Source: SZUA-584 sp041656035 | GTDB taxonomy: Bacteria; Bacillota; Clostridia; Christensenellales; SZUA-584 | Reading direction: 5' to 3' | Assembly (NCBI GenBank): GCA_964586785.1 | Contig: CAZPHS010000010.1 | Coordinates: 1 to 61,673, forward strand | DNA length: 61,673 nt | Part shown: one piece after another, positions 1 to 8,473 of the stretch | How the letters are laid out: every line of letters begins with the position of its first letter | Numbering within the stretch: position 1 is the first letter of the stretch | The notes under the pieces: model-generated | What the model was told of the DNA's origin: nothing | The model's database searches: none | The model's input: only the letters and a program-made list of their open reading frames with translations | Made by a program: the position numbers and the translations under genes

Positions 1-54
1 TCCAAATATGACTTTGCGCCTATATTTCGGTGCAAACACTATATGGTATTTGCA
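1..54 (-). pseudogene. tnpA: IS200/IS605 TnpA transposase, part after the insertion point (runs off window)
   Basis: The minus strand reads CKYHIVFAPKYRRKVIFG, the conserved block near the N-terminus of the Y1 transposases of IS200/IS605. The residues that normally come just before it (SLxHTKWN) are missing here: upstream lies foreign DNA with a TGA three codons before the readable part. The missing start, MEDTKSLAHTKWN, is found 20.9 kb away at 20933-20973 in the same orientation. The two pieces join without gain or loss of a codon, so this is one gene split by an insertion. The rest of the gene lies outside the window. Confidence 0.85.
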
Positions 55-71
55 GAACGATTTCTGTCAAG
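53..71 (-). other. Attachment site half (attR-like) of the serine-recombinase element
   Basis: On the minus strand this reads CTTGACAGAA, seven bases, then TG, followed directly by the tnpA sequence CAAATACC. The other half at 20916-20934 reads TG, seven bases, TTCTGTAAAG. The ten-base arms are inverted copies with nine matches, and both lie exactly seven bases from TG. This symmetry is expected for attP of a large serine recombinase with a 2-bp crossover core. The roles are inferred from sequence symmetry and from the split host gene. Confidence 0.75.
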
Positions 72-135
72 AGTAGTTATGATTTTTGTCTGATTTTTTG
101 TAGGTTTGTTAAGCATATTGGACACGGTAACGATA

Positions 136-160
136 TAGGGCAAGGATGAACCTTGCCCTA
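136..160. repeat. Perfect hairpin (10-bp arms, 5-nt loop) near the element end
   Basis: TAGGGCAAGG and CCTTGCCCTA flank ATGAA, giving a perfect palindromic unit between the end of the last cargo gene and the attachment site. There is no T-run on either side, so it is not a typical intrinsic terminator, though it could protect the 3' end of the cargo transcript. It resembles REP-like palindromic units. No second copy was noticed in this window. Confidence 0.6.
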
Positions 161-210
161 CGGAACCACTTGAAATTATCTGACTTTCGGAGAATACACA
201 AATTTTGGCG

Positions 211-2589
211 CTATCGCTCGTTGTCATTATTTTTTTTAGCCCCACAGCGCTGGCAAAAAGTATTCCCTTCTGTCCATGGATTTCCACACTTAGCGCAGTA
301 ACGGGCTGTTTCTTGAGGCTGAGTAATAGACTTATGTTTTTTCCTCATAAAGATAATAATTAATAACGTTGTGATAATGGCTAATGCCAATACCAATCCA
401 ACCCAAAGCCATGAAAATGATCCATTGCTTGTTAAAGCTGCGTTGTCCTCTATGGCTGTCGCATCGTTTATAGCAGCCATAAAATCTTCAGAAGTGTTCG
501 GTTCTACTGATATCTCAAAATCCTGAGCGAAGCTGCCATCCAACAAACCATTCTCGATAGTTGCTGTTATAACAATTGTACCTGGCGTTGCAGCGGTGAG
601 CGTATTTCCAGATATACTGGCACCAGTGTCACCCGCATCTTTGACGCTCCATATGATGGTTTGGTTCGTCGCGTCGGCGGGCTCAACCGTACCCATAAGA
701 GTCAAATCAGTTCCAGCCACAGTCTTAAGTGGAACGTCCATTATGCTCGTAACAGCCTCAAATACCGCAGATCGAAAATAACTGTCCGTACCTTTGTATG
801 CTGTTTCAGTGTTGAACGGGCTTCCTTCAAGCAGTGTTCCGAGAGAACTTTCACCTACCCAAACATATATCGGCACTTCAGTTGGTGATATCTTCACATC
901 GACACTGTCGCCATTTAAACCATCACCAACAGCTACGTAGCTTCCAGAAGCTGTTAGCTTACCACCTCTAATAAGAATATTAATGCCATCGCCACCGACG
1001 CTACCGCCGCCAATGCCGACGTATTTGCCGATCGCTTTAATATATCCTCCATTTATGGTGATATTTTCGCCATCACCGCCATTGCTTTTTGATTCATCTT
1101 CTTCCCCGCCACCGCCACCGATACCTGCGCCGCTGCCAACCCCTTCAGCTGTGACCGTTCCACCGTTAATAGTTATATTGCTGCCTTTGGCACAGCCCCC
1201 ACCGCCGATACCTGCACCACCATACCATTTGGAAGTGCCGCCCGTGGCGATGACCTCGCCGCTATTAATTACTATATCTATGCCATCACCCTTAGCTCCG
1301 CCGCCGATGCCAGCGCCGCCGATTTCACTGACAGCCGTAACGCTGCCGCCGTTGATGACAATATTGCTTCCAGCACCGCTCTCTCCTCCGCCGATTCCTG
1401 CGCCTCTACTGCTTTTTGCTGACACTATACCTTCATCTATGATAATGTTGTTTCCGCTGCCGCCTTTATCTTTGCCCCAGTCACCGCCGCCACCGATACC
1501 TGCGCCGCCTTCGGAGCCCTCGGCTGTAACCTTTGCACCACTGATGGTGATGTCACTCCCAGTGCCACCTTCGAGATCGCCATAACCACCACCGATTCCA
1601 GCAGCACCGTAATTCAATGAAACCCCGCCTATTGCTGTAACGGTACCACCGCTGATGATAATATGGGTACCGTCTCCGCCTTTGTGTTTATCACCAGAGT
1701 TGCCGCCGCCGCCACGGCCGCCGCCAATGCCTGCGCCGCCGTACGTACTTTGAGCTATGACCGTGCCGCCGCTAATGGTGATGTTTTGCCCTGCGCCACC
1801 CTCGGCCCCATACCACCTATTATTATAGTTACTGCCACCACCACCAATACCTGCGCCGTCATCGGCACTTATAGCGGTGACAGTACCGCCATTGATCGTA
1901 ATATCATTGCCTATTCCGGCAACCTGTGCAATATCGCGCCTACCGGTTGCGCCGCCGCCGCCGATGCCAGCACCCCCGGCACATCCGGTAGCTGTTACGA
2001 TACCGCCATTTATTGTGATATTACTGCCGACACTACAGCTACCGCCACCGATACCCGCGCCGCCGCCGCCACTTCCAGTTCCGGCCAGTGCTGTAATATC
2101 GCCACCATTAATAATAATATTCTTAGCACCACCTCCATCTCCACCACCGATGCCCGCTCCGCCGCCGCCTGTAACGGTCAATGAGCCTAAACCTTCGATG
2201 GTTAGCGTCCCAATTCCCTCTTCGCTGCCGTTCTTTTGCAGCCCGGCACATCCCAGACCGCTTGTCAGTTCATTGCTGCCTGCTAACGTTATTTTCACAT
2301 TGCCAATAGAATTATCCGCAATTCTAAATGCACAGAGATTTTCTTTGTCCGCAACGTTAATAATAACATTCTCCAGCGTAACATTAACAGAAATGTCCTT
2401 TTCTACTGTTATGGTATTTGTAGTGACTTTACCCGTTCCCATGATGGTATAGTCTCCATCTGTTGATATCGTTAGCGGACCGTCTGCATTGATGTTGTGT
2501 ATGCTTTCTGCTTGAGCAACGACAGGAACACATGATAGCATCATAAAAGACGCTACCACCAACATAAACACTTTTTTTGTGCGTTTCAT
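211..2589 (-). CDS. Secreted glycine-rich repeat protein with C-terminal TM and cytoplasmic zinc ribbon
   Basis: The start is the ATG at 2589, five bases after GGAGG; a TTG twelve bases upstream overlaps that ribosome site and is rejected. A signal peptide (about residues 1-28) precedes roughly a dozen units of the form I-x-I-x-GG-x-V-x-A-x(n)-AGIGGG, then an Ig-like stretch (VEPADATNQTIIWSV). A single TM helix near the C-terminus is followed by RKKHKS and a CxxC-x(10)-CxxC zinc ribbon. The repeats suggest a parallel beta-helix as in cell-surface carbohydrate-binding proteins; that role is inferred. The topology puts the repeats outside and the ribbon in the cytoplasm. It is the last gene of the cargo operon and shares the zinc-ribbon module with two upstream neighbours. 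Function unknown. Confidence 0.8.
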   Translation of the reverse strand: MKRTKKVFMLVVASFMMLSCVPVVAQAESIHNINADGPLTISTDGDYTIMGTGKVTTNTITVEKDISVNVTLENVIINVADKENLCAFRIADNSIGNVKITLAGSNELTSGLGCAGLQKNGSEEGIGTLTIEGLGSLTVTGGGGAGIGGGDGGGAKNIIINGGDITALAGTGSGGGGAGIGGGSCSVGSNITINGGIVTATGCAGGAGIGGGGATGRRDIAQVAGIGNDITINGGTVTAISADDGAGIGGGGSNYNNRWYGAEGGAGQNITISGGTVIAQSTYGGAGIGGGRGGGGNSGDKHKGGDGTHIIISGGTVTAIGGVSLNYGAAGIGGGYGDLEGGTGSDITISGAKVTAEGSEGGAGIGGGGDWGKDKGGSGNNIIIDEGIVSAKSSRGAGIGGGESGAGSNIVINGGSVTAVSEIGGAGIGGGAKGDGIDIVINSGEVIATGGTSKWYGGAGIGGGGCAKGSNITINGGTVTAEGVGSGAGIGGGGGEEDESKSNGGDGENITINGGYIKAIGKYVGIGGGSVGGDGINILIRGGKLTASGSYVAVGDGLNGDSVDVKISPTEVPIYVWVGESSLGTLLEGSPFNTETAYKGTDSYFRSAVFEAVTSIMDVPLKTVAGTDLTLMGTVEPADATNQTIIWSVKDAGDTGASISGNTLTAATPGTIVITATIENGLLDGSFAQDFEISVEPNTSEDFMAAINDATAIEDNAALTSNGSFSWLWVGLVLALAIITTLLIIIFMRKKHKSITQPQETARYCAKCGNPWTEGNTFCQRCGAKKNNDNER

Positions 2590-2680
2590 AATTTCCTCCA
2601 AATCATTATTGTGCGTTTCATAAAGTTACTGTTTTTTGATCATAGTAAGTACCTTTCAATTATCGCATTCACAATACATT

Positions 2681-4786
2681 TTAATCTAAAACCTGCTGCT
2701 CCGAGCCATCTATGCGCATTCTGTATAGACTCCTATCAATATAATAGTAAATCCAGCCATCCATTACGTATATGCCGCTATTGGTATTATCACTCAGCTT
2801 AACCGCGTCTGAACCGTCCGTCCGCATTTTGTTAAGCCCATCTTCATTAGAGTAGTAAATCCAACCGTTTATCACGTTAAGACCGCGACCATCATCAGAT
2901 AGTTTTGTTTTCTCCGAGCCGTCTGTACGCATCTTGAAAACCCTGTCATATTCACCATCACGTACGCTGTAATAAATCCACTCATTGACAACGTTAACAT
3001 CTCGGCCATACTCATCGCACAGTTCTGTTATCTCTGAGCCATCTGTACGCATTTTATACATTCTTTCTATGCCGTATTTTCTAACAGAATAATAAATCCA
3101 ACCGTCCGCCACATTTGTATACATGCCATCATTTTGGGATAACAATGTTCCCTCCGTACCATCCGTACGCACTTTGTATATTCTTCCATTCCCAGAATCC
3201 CCATGAAAATAAACCCAGTCGTCAACCACATTGACATAGTTCAATCTGAATCGAGCCAAAGGACTATCGCTAGGATCAGTCAACATAACATACTCTGAAC
3301 CGTCAGTCCGTATCTTGTATAGTAAATCGCCAAGATCTTTGACTGGTATGACACAATATATCCAGCCGTCCACCACGTTTAAATATTTTGCATTGCTGTT
3401 AAATATCTCTGATTTGCTCGAACCATCTGTTCGCATTCTGTAAATCCCAGGTTTACCTGCATCGTAGCCACCTAAAAAATAAATCCATTCACCCTCTTGT
3501 GCCACAAGTCCGCCATTTGCGATATTACCAACAGTGTTGCCTCGTGGCTCATTTGAATCTTGTGGAATTGTATCGAAATCCACATCAATTTCGGTATTAT
3601 CAAGTGTTGATTGTTTGGCAGATAAATCATTTTCTAACTCGAGTTCAGTAGAAGAATTCTCGTTGATCTTATTTATTTTGCTAATAATAGCAGTAAGGAT
3701 GTGATTTTTTATATCATCTTCAGCTTCAGAAAAGTTATCAGAATAAATATCATGCTCATCGCCTTTATGCAAGTGACAATCTGACCATATATGATCATTT
3801 TCTTTAAGATTGCGCCTAGTCGCTCTCACAACCGACGGCATTGCTTGATCTAAGTCCCAGTAAATCCAATCATAGCTATCAGTATAGGAACTTGGCGTGT
3901 CCACGCCCTTCCCTTCCTTTTGCACGTCATTCATTCTTGCAAGTAAAAAATCACATGCGTTGTTTATATCATTTCCAAATACATGATGTTTGTTTAGGTG
4001 AACGGATTCAACACTATCCCGCAAAATGCTTTGATATAATGCATTTGCTGATTCTCCGGCTTCAGACGAGGATTGCAGCCAGCTTTCCACATTGGAACGC
4101 ACTTCGGCAACTGTAAATGTTCCGCCATCTCTTATGCGGTTCAGTTCAGTGATAATTTCATTTAAAATATTGTCCAGAGTTTTTAGTTCAGTAAGATACT
4201 GATTCACGGGTGCAAATTCCAATTCTATGGTATCAAGCAGCAGCGATATTTGATTGGTTTGCGAAATAAAACGACCATCCAAAGATGCTTCATATAATTT
4301 GATTGTACTAATTAGTCCCCTAGCCTCATCGATATGATCTTGCTGATAAGCTGCAGGTTCCTTTTCTGCTTGAATCATAGTTTTACGCAATTTTATGTAT
4401 TGCCAAAGTGCAAATGCTTCGTCTCCATCTAAATGAGTGAGCGTTTTAGATGCAGCGTCATACTCTCCTTGTAATGCCTGCGTTTTGGCAGTTTTGAGCA
4501 TCACATAAGGATTAATCACAAAAATGATTACCAAAATCACAAGAATTGTTATTAAACAAATAGATGCGATAATGATGGCTTGTTTGGTTGGCTTTGATTT
4601 GATATTCGAGAGCTGTTTTAGCCCTGCAGTCGGAGGCCTAATTGAAGATTTCCCCTTTTTGCTTAAAGAATTATTGGTATCGGTAACCGCTGTATTCGAA
4701 TTAGTTGCGTTTATAATTCTTGAGCCGCATTTCTGGCAAAAGGAATCGTCGTAATTGTTTTCTGCGCCGCATTTTGAACAAAACAA
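2681..4786 (-). CDS. Zinc-ribbon / TM / seven-repeat DUF5050-like propeller protein
   Basis: The N-terminus MFCSKCGAEN...FCQKCG is a CxxC-x(10)-CxxC zinc ribbon. One TM helix follows at about residues 66-95, then a helical region of some 300 residues, then seven repeats built on GWIYY...LYKMRTDGSE...KLSDD over roughly the last 270 residues. These are DUF5050-type (LRP1-like) beta-propeller repeats; seven of them suggest one complete propeller. Predicted topology is ribbon inside, propeller outside. The repeat region and the lead-in (RGNTxxNIxNxGxVAQEG) closely match the 5848-7947 protein, so the two are duplicates with different middles. Ligand and function unknown. Confidence 0.8.
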   Translation of the reverse strand: MFCSKCGAENNYDDSFCQKCGSRIINATNSNTAVTDTNNSLSKKGKSSIRPPTAGLKQLSNIKSKPTKQAIIIASICLITILVILVIIFVINPYVMLKTAKTQALQGEYDAASKTLTHLDGDEAFALWQYIKLRKTMIQAEKEPAAYQQDHIDEARGLISTIKLYEASLDGRFISQTNQISLLLDTIELEFAPVNQYLTELKTLDNILNEIITELNRIRDGGTFTVAEVRSNVESWLQSSSEAGESANALYQSILRDSVESVHLNKHHVFGNDINNACDFLLARMNDVQKEGKGVDTPSSYTDSYDWIYWDLDQAMPSVVRATRRNLKENDHIWSDCHLHKGDEHDIYSDNFSEAEDDIKNHILTAIISKINKINENSSTELELENDLSAKQSTLDNTEIDVDFDTIPQDSNEPRGNTVGNIANGGLVAQEGEWIYFLGGYDAGKPGIYRMRTDGSSKSEIFNSNAKYLNVVDGWIYCVIPVKDLGDLLYKIRTDGSEYVMLTDPSDSPLARFRLNYVNVVDDWVYFHGDSGNGRIYKVRTDGTEGTLLSQNDGMYTNVADGWIYYSVRKYGIERMYKMRTDGSEITELCDEYGRDVNVVNEWIYYSVRDGEYDRVFKMRTDGSEKTKLSDDGRGLNVINGWIYYSNEDGLNKMRTDGSDAVKLSDNTNSGIYVMDGWIYYYIDRSLYRMRIDGSEQQVLD

Positions 4787-4912
4787 GATAATGCTCTCCT
4801 CAGTTTCTTTATTTACTAAAATTCAATGTAGTCAATCCATATTTTATAAATCCATAATCAACAAAACCCCTCGAATAATACTATTGGATTGTATTTTAAT
4901 TCGATTTCGTTA

Positions 4913-5788
4913 TTAATGTGGCGACCCGCTTTGTAGTTTCTCAAAAAACCCGGTAGCCTGCTCAAGGCTTATATCTCCATAAGTATCAAGCCAAATCCAC
5001 CGACATACATTATTTGACCTGTCCGAGCCCTGAAAATAGCTTTCGTATTGCCGGATAAAATCTTCCCGCGATACGGCCTGTCCATCCACCTCGTAATTCG
5101 TTAACACATCCCATATATTCATTTCCTGATCAATAATATCGCTCCACCAATCCCGACCCGGGGCGGGATATGCCAGAAACTCTTTGACAGTCAATTGCCG
5201 GTCACTTGTCGTGATAATCAAGATATGTTCTCTGTCCTCATTTTGCCCTATTTCAATTATCAAGTAATGCCGTCCATCTAATTCAAGATACGATATCGCA
5301 CCACCCTCATCAGTTTGAAAAAACCCAATTCCCAGTTTTTGTTCCATAAGCAATTGCGCCCGTTTGCCGTCAAATTGATATACTCTTATCAGAACTTTCA
5401 CTCCATCAGGGCTATAAGCGCAAACCATTTCATCAATACCATCCTGATCGAAATCAATCAGTTCGCCATAGAAAAACCCTTTAGGGTAAACACGGTCCCA
5501 TCCATTAGAGTCTCGCGCCTCCTCAAAAATCCCATGCTCTTGAATAATGGCAGCAATAACATCAGCATAGGCCTTATTAACGTCCTCAGGCCTTATTTCG
5601 AATACATCGTCGGGCGGCAGTTCTGAAGCCACACTATCTATTGCAGTGGCATCTGCATCGGAAAGATCCTCTATGGTATCATTAACGGTACTTGAGATAT
5701 CGTAACCATTATTACCGCCTTTTCCGGCACAACCAGTGAGAAGTAGCAACATAGCTATAACTATTGTTATGATGGCATTAGCTTTCAT
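4913..5788 (-). CDS. Putative lipoprotein with an acidic Ca-binding-like loop
   Basis: The chosen ATG at 5788 has AGGAG upstream; a start eleven codons earlier lacks a comparable site. Residues 1-19 form a lipoprotein signal ending LLTGC, so the protein is probably anchored outside the membrane by Cys19. After a Ser/Thr/Asp-rich linker the domain contains FDQDGIDEMV, an EF-hand/VCBS-like acidic loop found in many secreted proteins. No enzyme motif is recognised. It sits between the two zinc-ribbon propeller genes, so a joint extracytoplasmic role is plausible but unproven. Confidence 0.7.
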   Translation of the reverse strand: MKANAIITIVIAMLLLLTGCAGKGGNNGYDISSTVNDTIEDLSDADATAIDSVASELPPDDVFEIRPEDVNKAYADVIAAIIQEHGIFEEARDSNGWDRVYPKGFFYGELIDFDQDGIDEMVCAYSPDGVKVLIRVYQFDGKRAQLLMEQKLGIGFFQTDEGGAISYLELDGRHYLIIEIGQNEDREHILIITTSDRQLTVKEFLAYPAPGRDWWSDIIDQEMNIWDVLTNYEVDGQAVSREDFIRQYESYFQGSDRSNNVCRWIWLDTYGDISLEQATGFFEKLQSGSPH

Positions 5789-5847
5789 TTTAGCTCTCCT
5801 TAATAAAAATATCTTTTTCATACATCATATTATGGTCTGCGAAACGC

Positions 5848-7947
5848 TTAACCTATAGGCTGTTTCTCCGAACCATCGATATGCATCCTGTATAACTCGC
5901 CATCGTTGTAATAATAAATCCATCCATTTAGAATATTGAGCGAGTATGAAAAATCACTTAGTCTGCTTTTCTCTGTACCATCCGTACGCATCTTATAAAG
6001 GCTACCTGATGAATCGAATACATCAGTATAGAAAATCCAGCCATCCGCTACGCTGATCTCACCGGAATATTCGTCAAAGCTCACGAAATCAGAACCGTCG
6101 GTGCTTATTTTAAATATTTCTCCTTTATTAGACGATGGCGTATATTTTCCGCCAATACAGTAAATCCAGCCGTCAATAACGTGAATACTGTTTGCTTGGA
6201 TTTCCCACCCCAATTCAGCTTCGTTACCGTTTGTGCTGATTTTATGTAGATAACTATCCCTGTCAATGAAATAAATCCAGCCGTTTACCACATTTATATC
6301 AATAATCGACTCCGTTTCATTAATTTTGGTGTTCTCCGTGCCGTCTATACGCATTTTGTATAGTCCGTCATACGCATAATAAATCCAGCCGTCCACCACA
6401 CTGATATACCTTGGAGTCCACACCTCACTCAAAGCTTCCCGTGCCGTGCCGTCCGTACGCATTTTATACAAGCCACCAAAATCATTCCCACTTTCATCTC
6501 TAGATGTGCCACAATAATAAAGCCAGCCGTCCGCAGCGTTAATATATAGAGCCTCATCATCGCTTAGTTTCTTTTTCTCTGATCCATCCATGAGCATTTT
6601 ATACAGCTTTCCATCGTCAGCGACATTGCGATAATAAATCCAGTCACCCTCCTGCGCTACCATACCGTAGTTGACTATATTGCTTGGGGTGTTGCCACGG
6701 GATTCATCGGCATCTTCCGAATCTGCATTGTTAACCAAAACCAAATCATTGGTGACCTCGTTGCCATACGCTGTATCGATAGCATCTTTGCTGGTATTCA
6801 TTTCGGTAACATCGCCATCTGAATGCACGCCAGTTCGTATCCTGTAGATTCCATTTTCACGGGGAATGAAATAGTAAATCCAGCTGTCTTCTACGGCGAT
6901 ATGGGCGTGACGATCATCAATTAGCTTTGTTTCCTCCGAGCTGTTCAATCGTATCCTGTAAATACCATCATAGTTAGCGTAGAAGATATAGCCGCCGCTT
7001 ACGTTAAATTGTTCTGATAAATAGCCGAGTTTTGACCTCTCCGAACCATCCGTGCGCATTTTATAAACCCCAATGTCGATGGGTTCTCCATCCACATCTA
7101 GTGTGCCACCGTAGAAATAAATCCAGCCGTCCACGACAACAAGGTATTCGGCGGTATCGTCGCTCAGCTTTATTCTATCTGAACCATTCAAGCGAATTTT
7201 GTAAATACAGCCATCACTGCAGTAATAAATCCAGCCGTCTGCTTCTTCTGCTATATGGGATGCGTAAAGACCAAAATCATCATCGCTCAGTTTTGTCTCG
7301 CCTGTACCGTCCGTACGCACTTTATATATTCCAGGCTCAAAGAGTGCCTTCGAAATAAAATAAATCCAATCGTCTGCAACGGTTATAAGTTCAACATCAC
7401 CATCGACTTTGTGGATCAATATATCATCTGATCCGTCAGTACGCATTTTGCGTATTGTCCCAGTATCGTTGCCTAAGTAAAATATCCAGTCGTCAATTAC
7501 AATGATACCTGAAATAACATCGTTGCTCAGCCTTGTCTTCTCAGAACCGTCTGCACGCATTTTGCAAAAGCTGGCATTGTTAAGCGTTCCATTGTCAGCA
7601 AGCGTACCGCCGTTATAATAAACCCACCCATCTGCCACAGTTATATTATAGGTGGCATCGTCGCTTATTTTTGTTTTCTGCAGCGGGTTGCCTGTAAGTA
7701 TTAATACGAGTGTGACTAGAAGTCCTACAGCCAGCGTCGAAGCTGTGATGATCAGCCACGTTTTTCTCATTCTTGTAGGCTTCGGAATAACAGTTTTATT
7801 GGGTTGATATGACTGCGCGGGCGGAAAGCGCGCCTCATGAGTTGAGGTTGGCTGCGCGGGCGGCTGCTGAACAATAAGGTGCTCGCCGCATCCCTGACAG
7901 AACGAATTGCCGTCCGGGTTTTTCGCACCGCATTTTGAACAGAACAT
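5848..7947 (-). CDS. Zinc-ribbon / TM / double seven-repeat DUF5050-like propeller protein
   Basis: It starts MFCSKCGAKN...FCQGCG (zinc ribbon, residues 3-20), then a Pro-rich linker, a TM helix near residues 62-86, and two arrays of seven GWIYY-type repeats. The arrays are separated by a linker that ends RGNTPSNIVNYGMVAQEG. Fourteen repeats in two sets of seven suggest two propellers side by side outside the cell. The second array and its lead-in match the single array of the 2681-4786 protein, so this protein has an extra propeller in place of that protein's helical region. Function unknown. Confidence 0.8.
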   Translation of the reverse strand: MFCSKCGAKNPDGNSFCQGCGEHLIVQQPPAQPTSTHEARFPPAQSYQPNKTVIPKPTRMRKTWLIITASTLAVGLLVTLVLILTGNPLQKTKISDDATYNITVADGWVYYNGGTLADNGTLNNASFCKMRADGSEKTRLSNDVISGIIVIDDWIFYLGNDTGTIRKMRTDGSDDILIHKVDGDVELITVADDWIYFISKALFEPGIYKVRTDGTGETKLSDDDFGLYASHIAEEADGWIYYCSDGCIYKIRLNGSDRIKLSDDTAEYLVVVDGWIYFYGGTLDVDGEPIDIGVYKMRTDGSERSKLGYLSEQFNVSGGYIFYANYDGIYRIRLNSSEETKLIDDRHAHIAVEDSWIYYFIPRENGIYRIRTGVHSDGDVTEMNTSKDAIDTAYGNEVTNDLVLVNNADSEDADESRGNTPSNIVNYGMVAQEGDWIYYRNVADDGKLYKMLMDGSEKKKLSDDEALYINAADGWLYYCGTSRDESGNDFGGLYKMRTDGTAREALSEVWTPRYISVVDGWIYYAYDGLYKMRIDGTENTKINETESIIDINVVNGWIYFIDRDSYLHKISTNGNEAELGWEIQANSIHVIDGWIYCIGGKYTPSSNKGEIFKISTDGSDFVSFDEYSGEISVADGWIFYTDVFDSSGSLYKMRTDGTEKSRLSDFSYSLNILNGWIYYYNDGELYRMHIDGSEKQPIG

Positions 7948-7993
7948 TGAGTGCCCTCCTGATAGTTTTTTATTGTCGTAGCTATTCTTATCA

Positions 7994-8455
7994 TCACATA
8001 TTTAAAGTTAGAAGCACGGAATCATCCTCAAGTACCTCTTCGCATGCAACGGACATATTGTTTTCTGCAAGGCTGCTTTTTACTTTATCATACGTAAAAG
8101 CCTGTACATTACGCCCATATTCATTTTCCAACGAATTGAGGGAGGAAATTAGGCTATCCATATCGTTAACATTCAAAACTTCCAGAGAAAATGGAACGCT
8201 TGGCTCAGTGCGAAAATAGTGCAGTGTACCGCACTTTGTTTCAATGAAGAACTCGTTCTTGTTCTCCTGTTTGACAGTTAACCCATGCTCAGATAAGGTT
8301 TTAACAAGCATTTGCCCATCCATAAATACGGTTTCAACAGGTTCTAAATTCTTTTTATTCTTGGGTTTAAGTGAAACCAAGGTTGCAATTGTAGATGAGC
8401 CTAAAGACATACTGATAGCAATTGCTATGGGTATTAACACAATAACTACTGACAC
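7994..8455 (-). CDS. Membrane-anchored DUF1257 / Ycf35-like protein
   Basis: The GTG start has GGAGG eight bases upstream. An N-terminal hydrophobic helix (residues 1-28) is followed by about 120 residues. Their end, GRNVQAFTYDKVKSSLAENN...CEEVLEDDSVLLTLNM, fits the C-terminal pattern of DUF1257/Ycf35 proteins (Y-x-Y-x-x-V...E-x-x-x-DGSI-x-L). Family members known to me are soluble, so the membrane anchor is unusual. The neighbours support the call: a Ycf46-like ATPase is 18 bp upstream and a DUF2997 protein begins the operon, and these families tend to travel together. Biochemical function is unknown. Confidence 0.6.
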   Translation of the reverse strand: MSVVIVLIPIAIAISMSLGSSTIATLVSLKPKNKKNLEPVETVFMDGQMLVKTLSEHGLTVKQENKNEFFIETKCGTLHYFRTEPSVPFSLEVLNVNDMDSLISSLNSLENEYGRNVQAFTYDKVKSSLAENNMSVACEEVLEDDSVLLTLNM

Positions 8456-8473
8456 GTTTAAATCCTCCGTTTT

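Noticed and set aside
39..287. 82-codon minus-strand open frame
   Set aside because: It crosses the element border and overlaps the cargo gene; the readable transposase remnant is in a different frame.
960..2200. Regular repeats that look like an array
   Set aside because: They are coding repeats (AGIGGG units) with variable spacing, not CRISPR repeats with unique spacers.
983..2452. Long Pro/Ala-rich open frames on the plus strand
   Set aside because: They are the antisense of the glycine-rich repeats; GC-rich repeat codons keep several frames open. No ribosome site and no domain.
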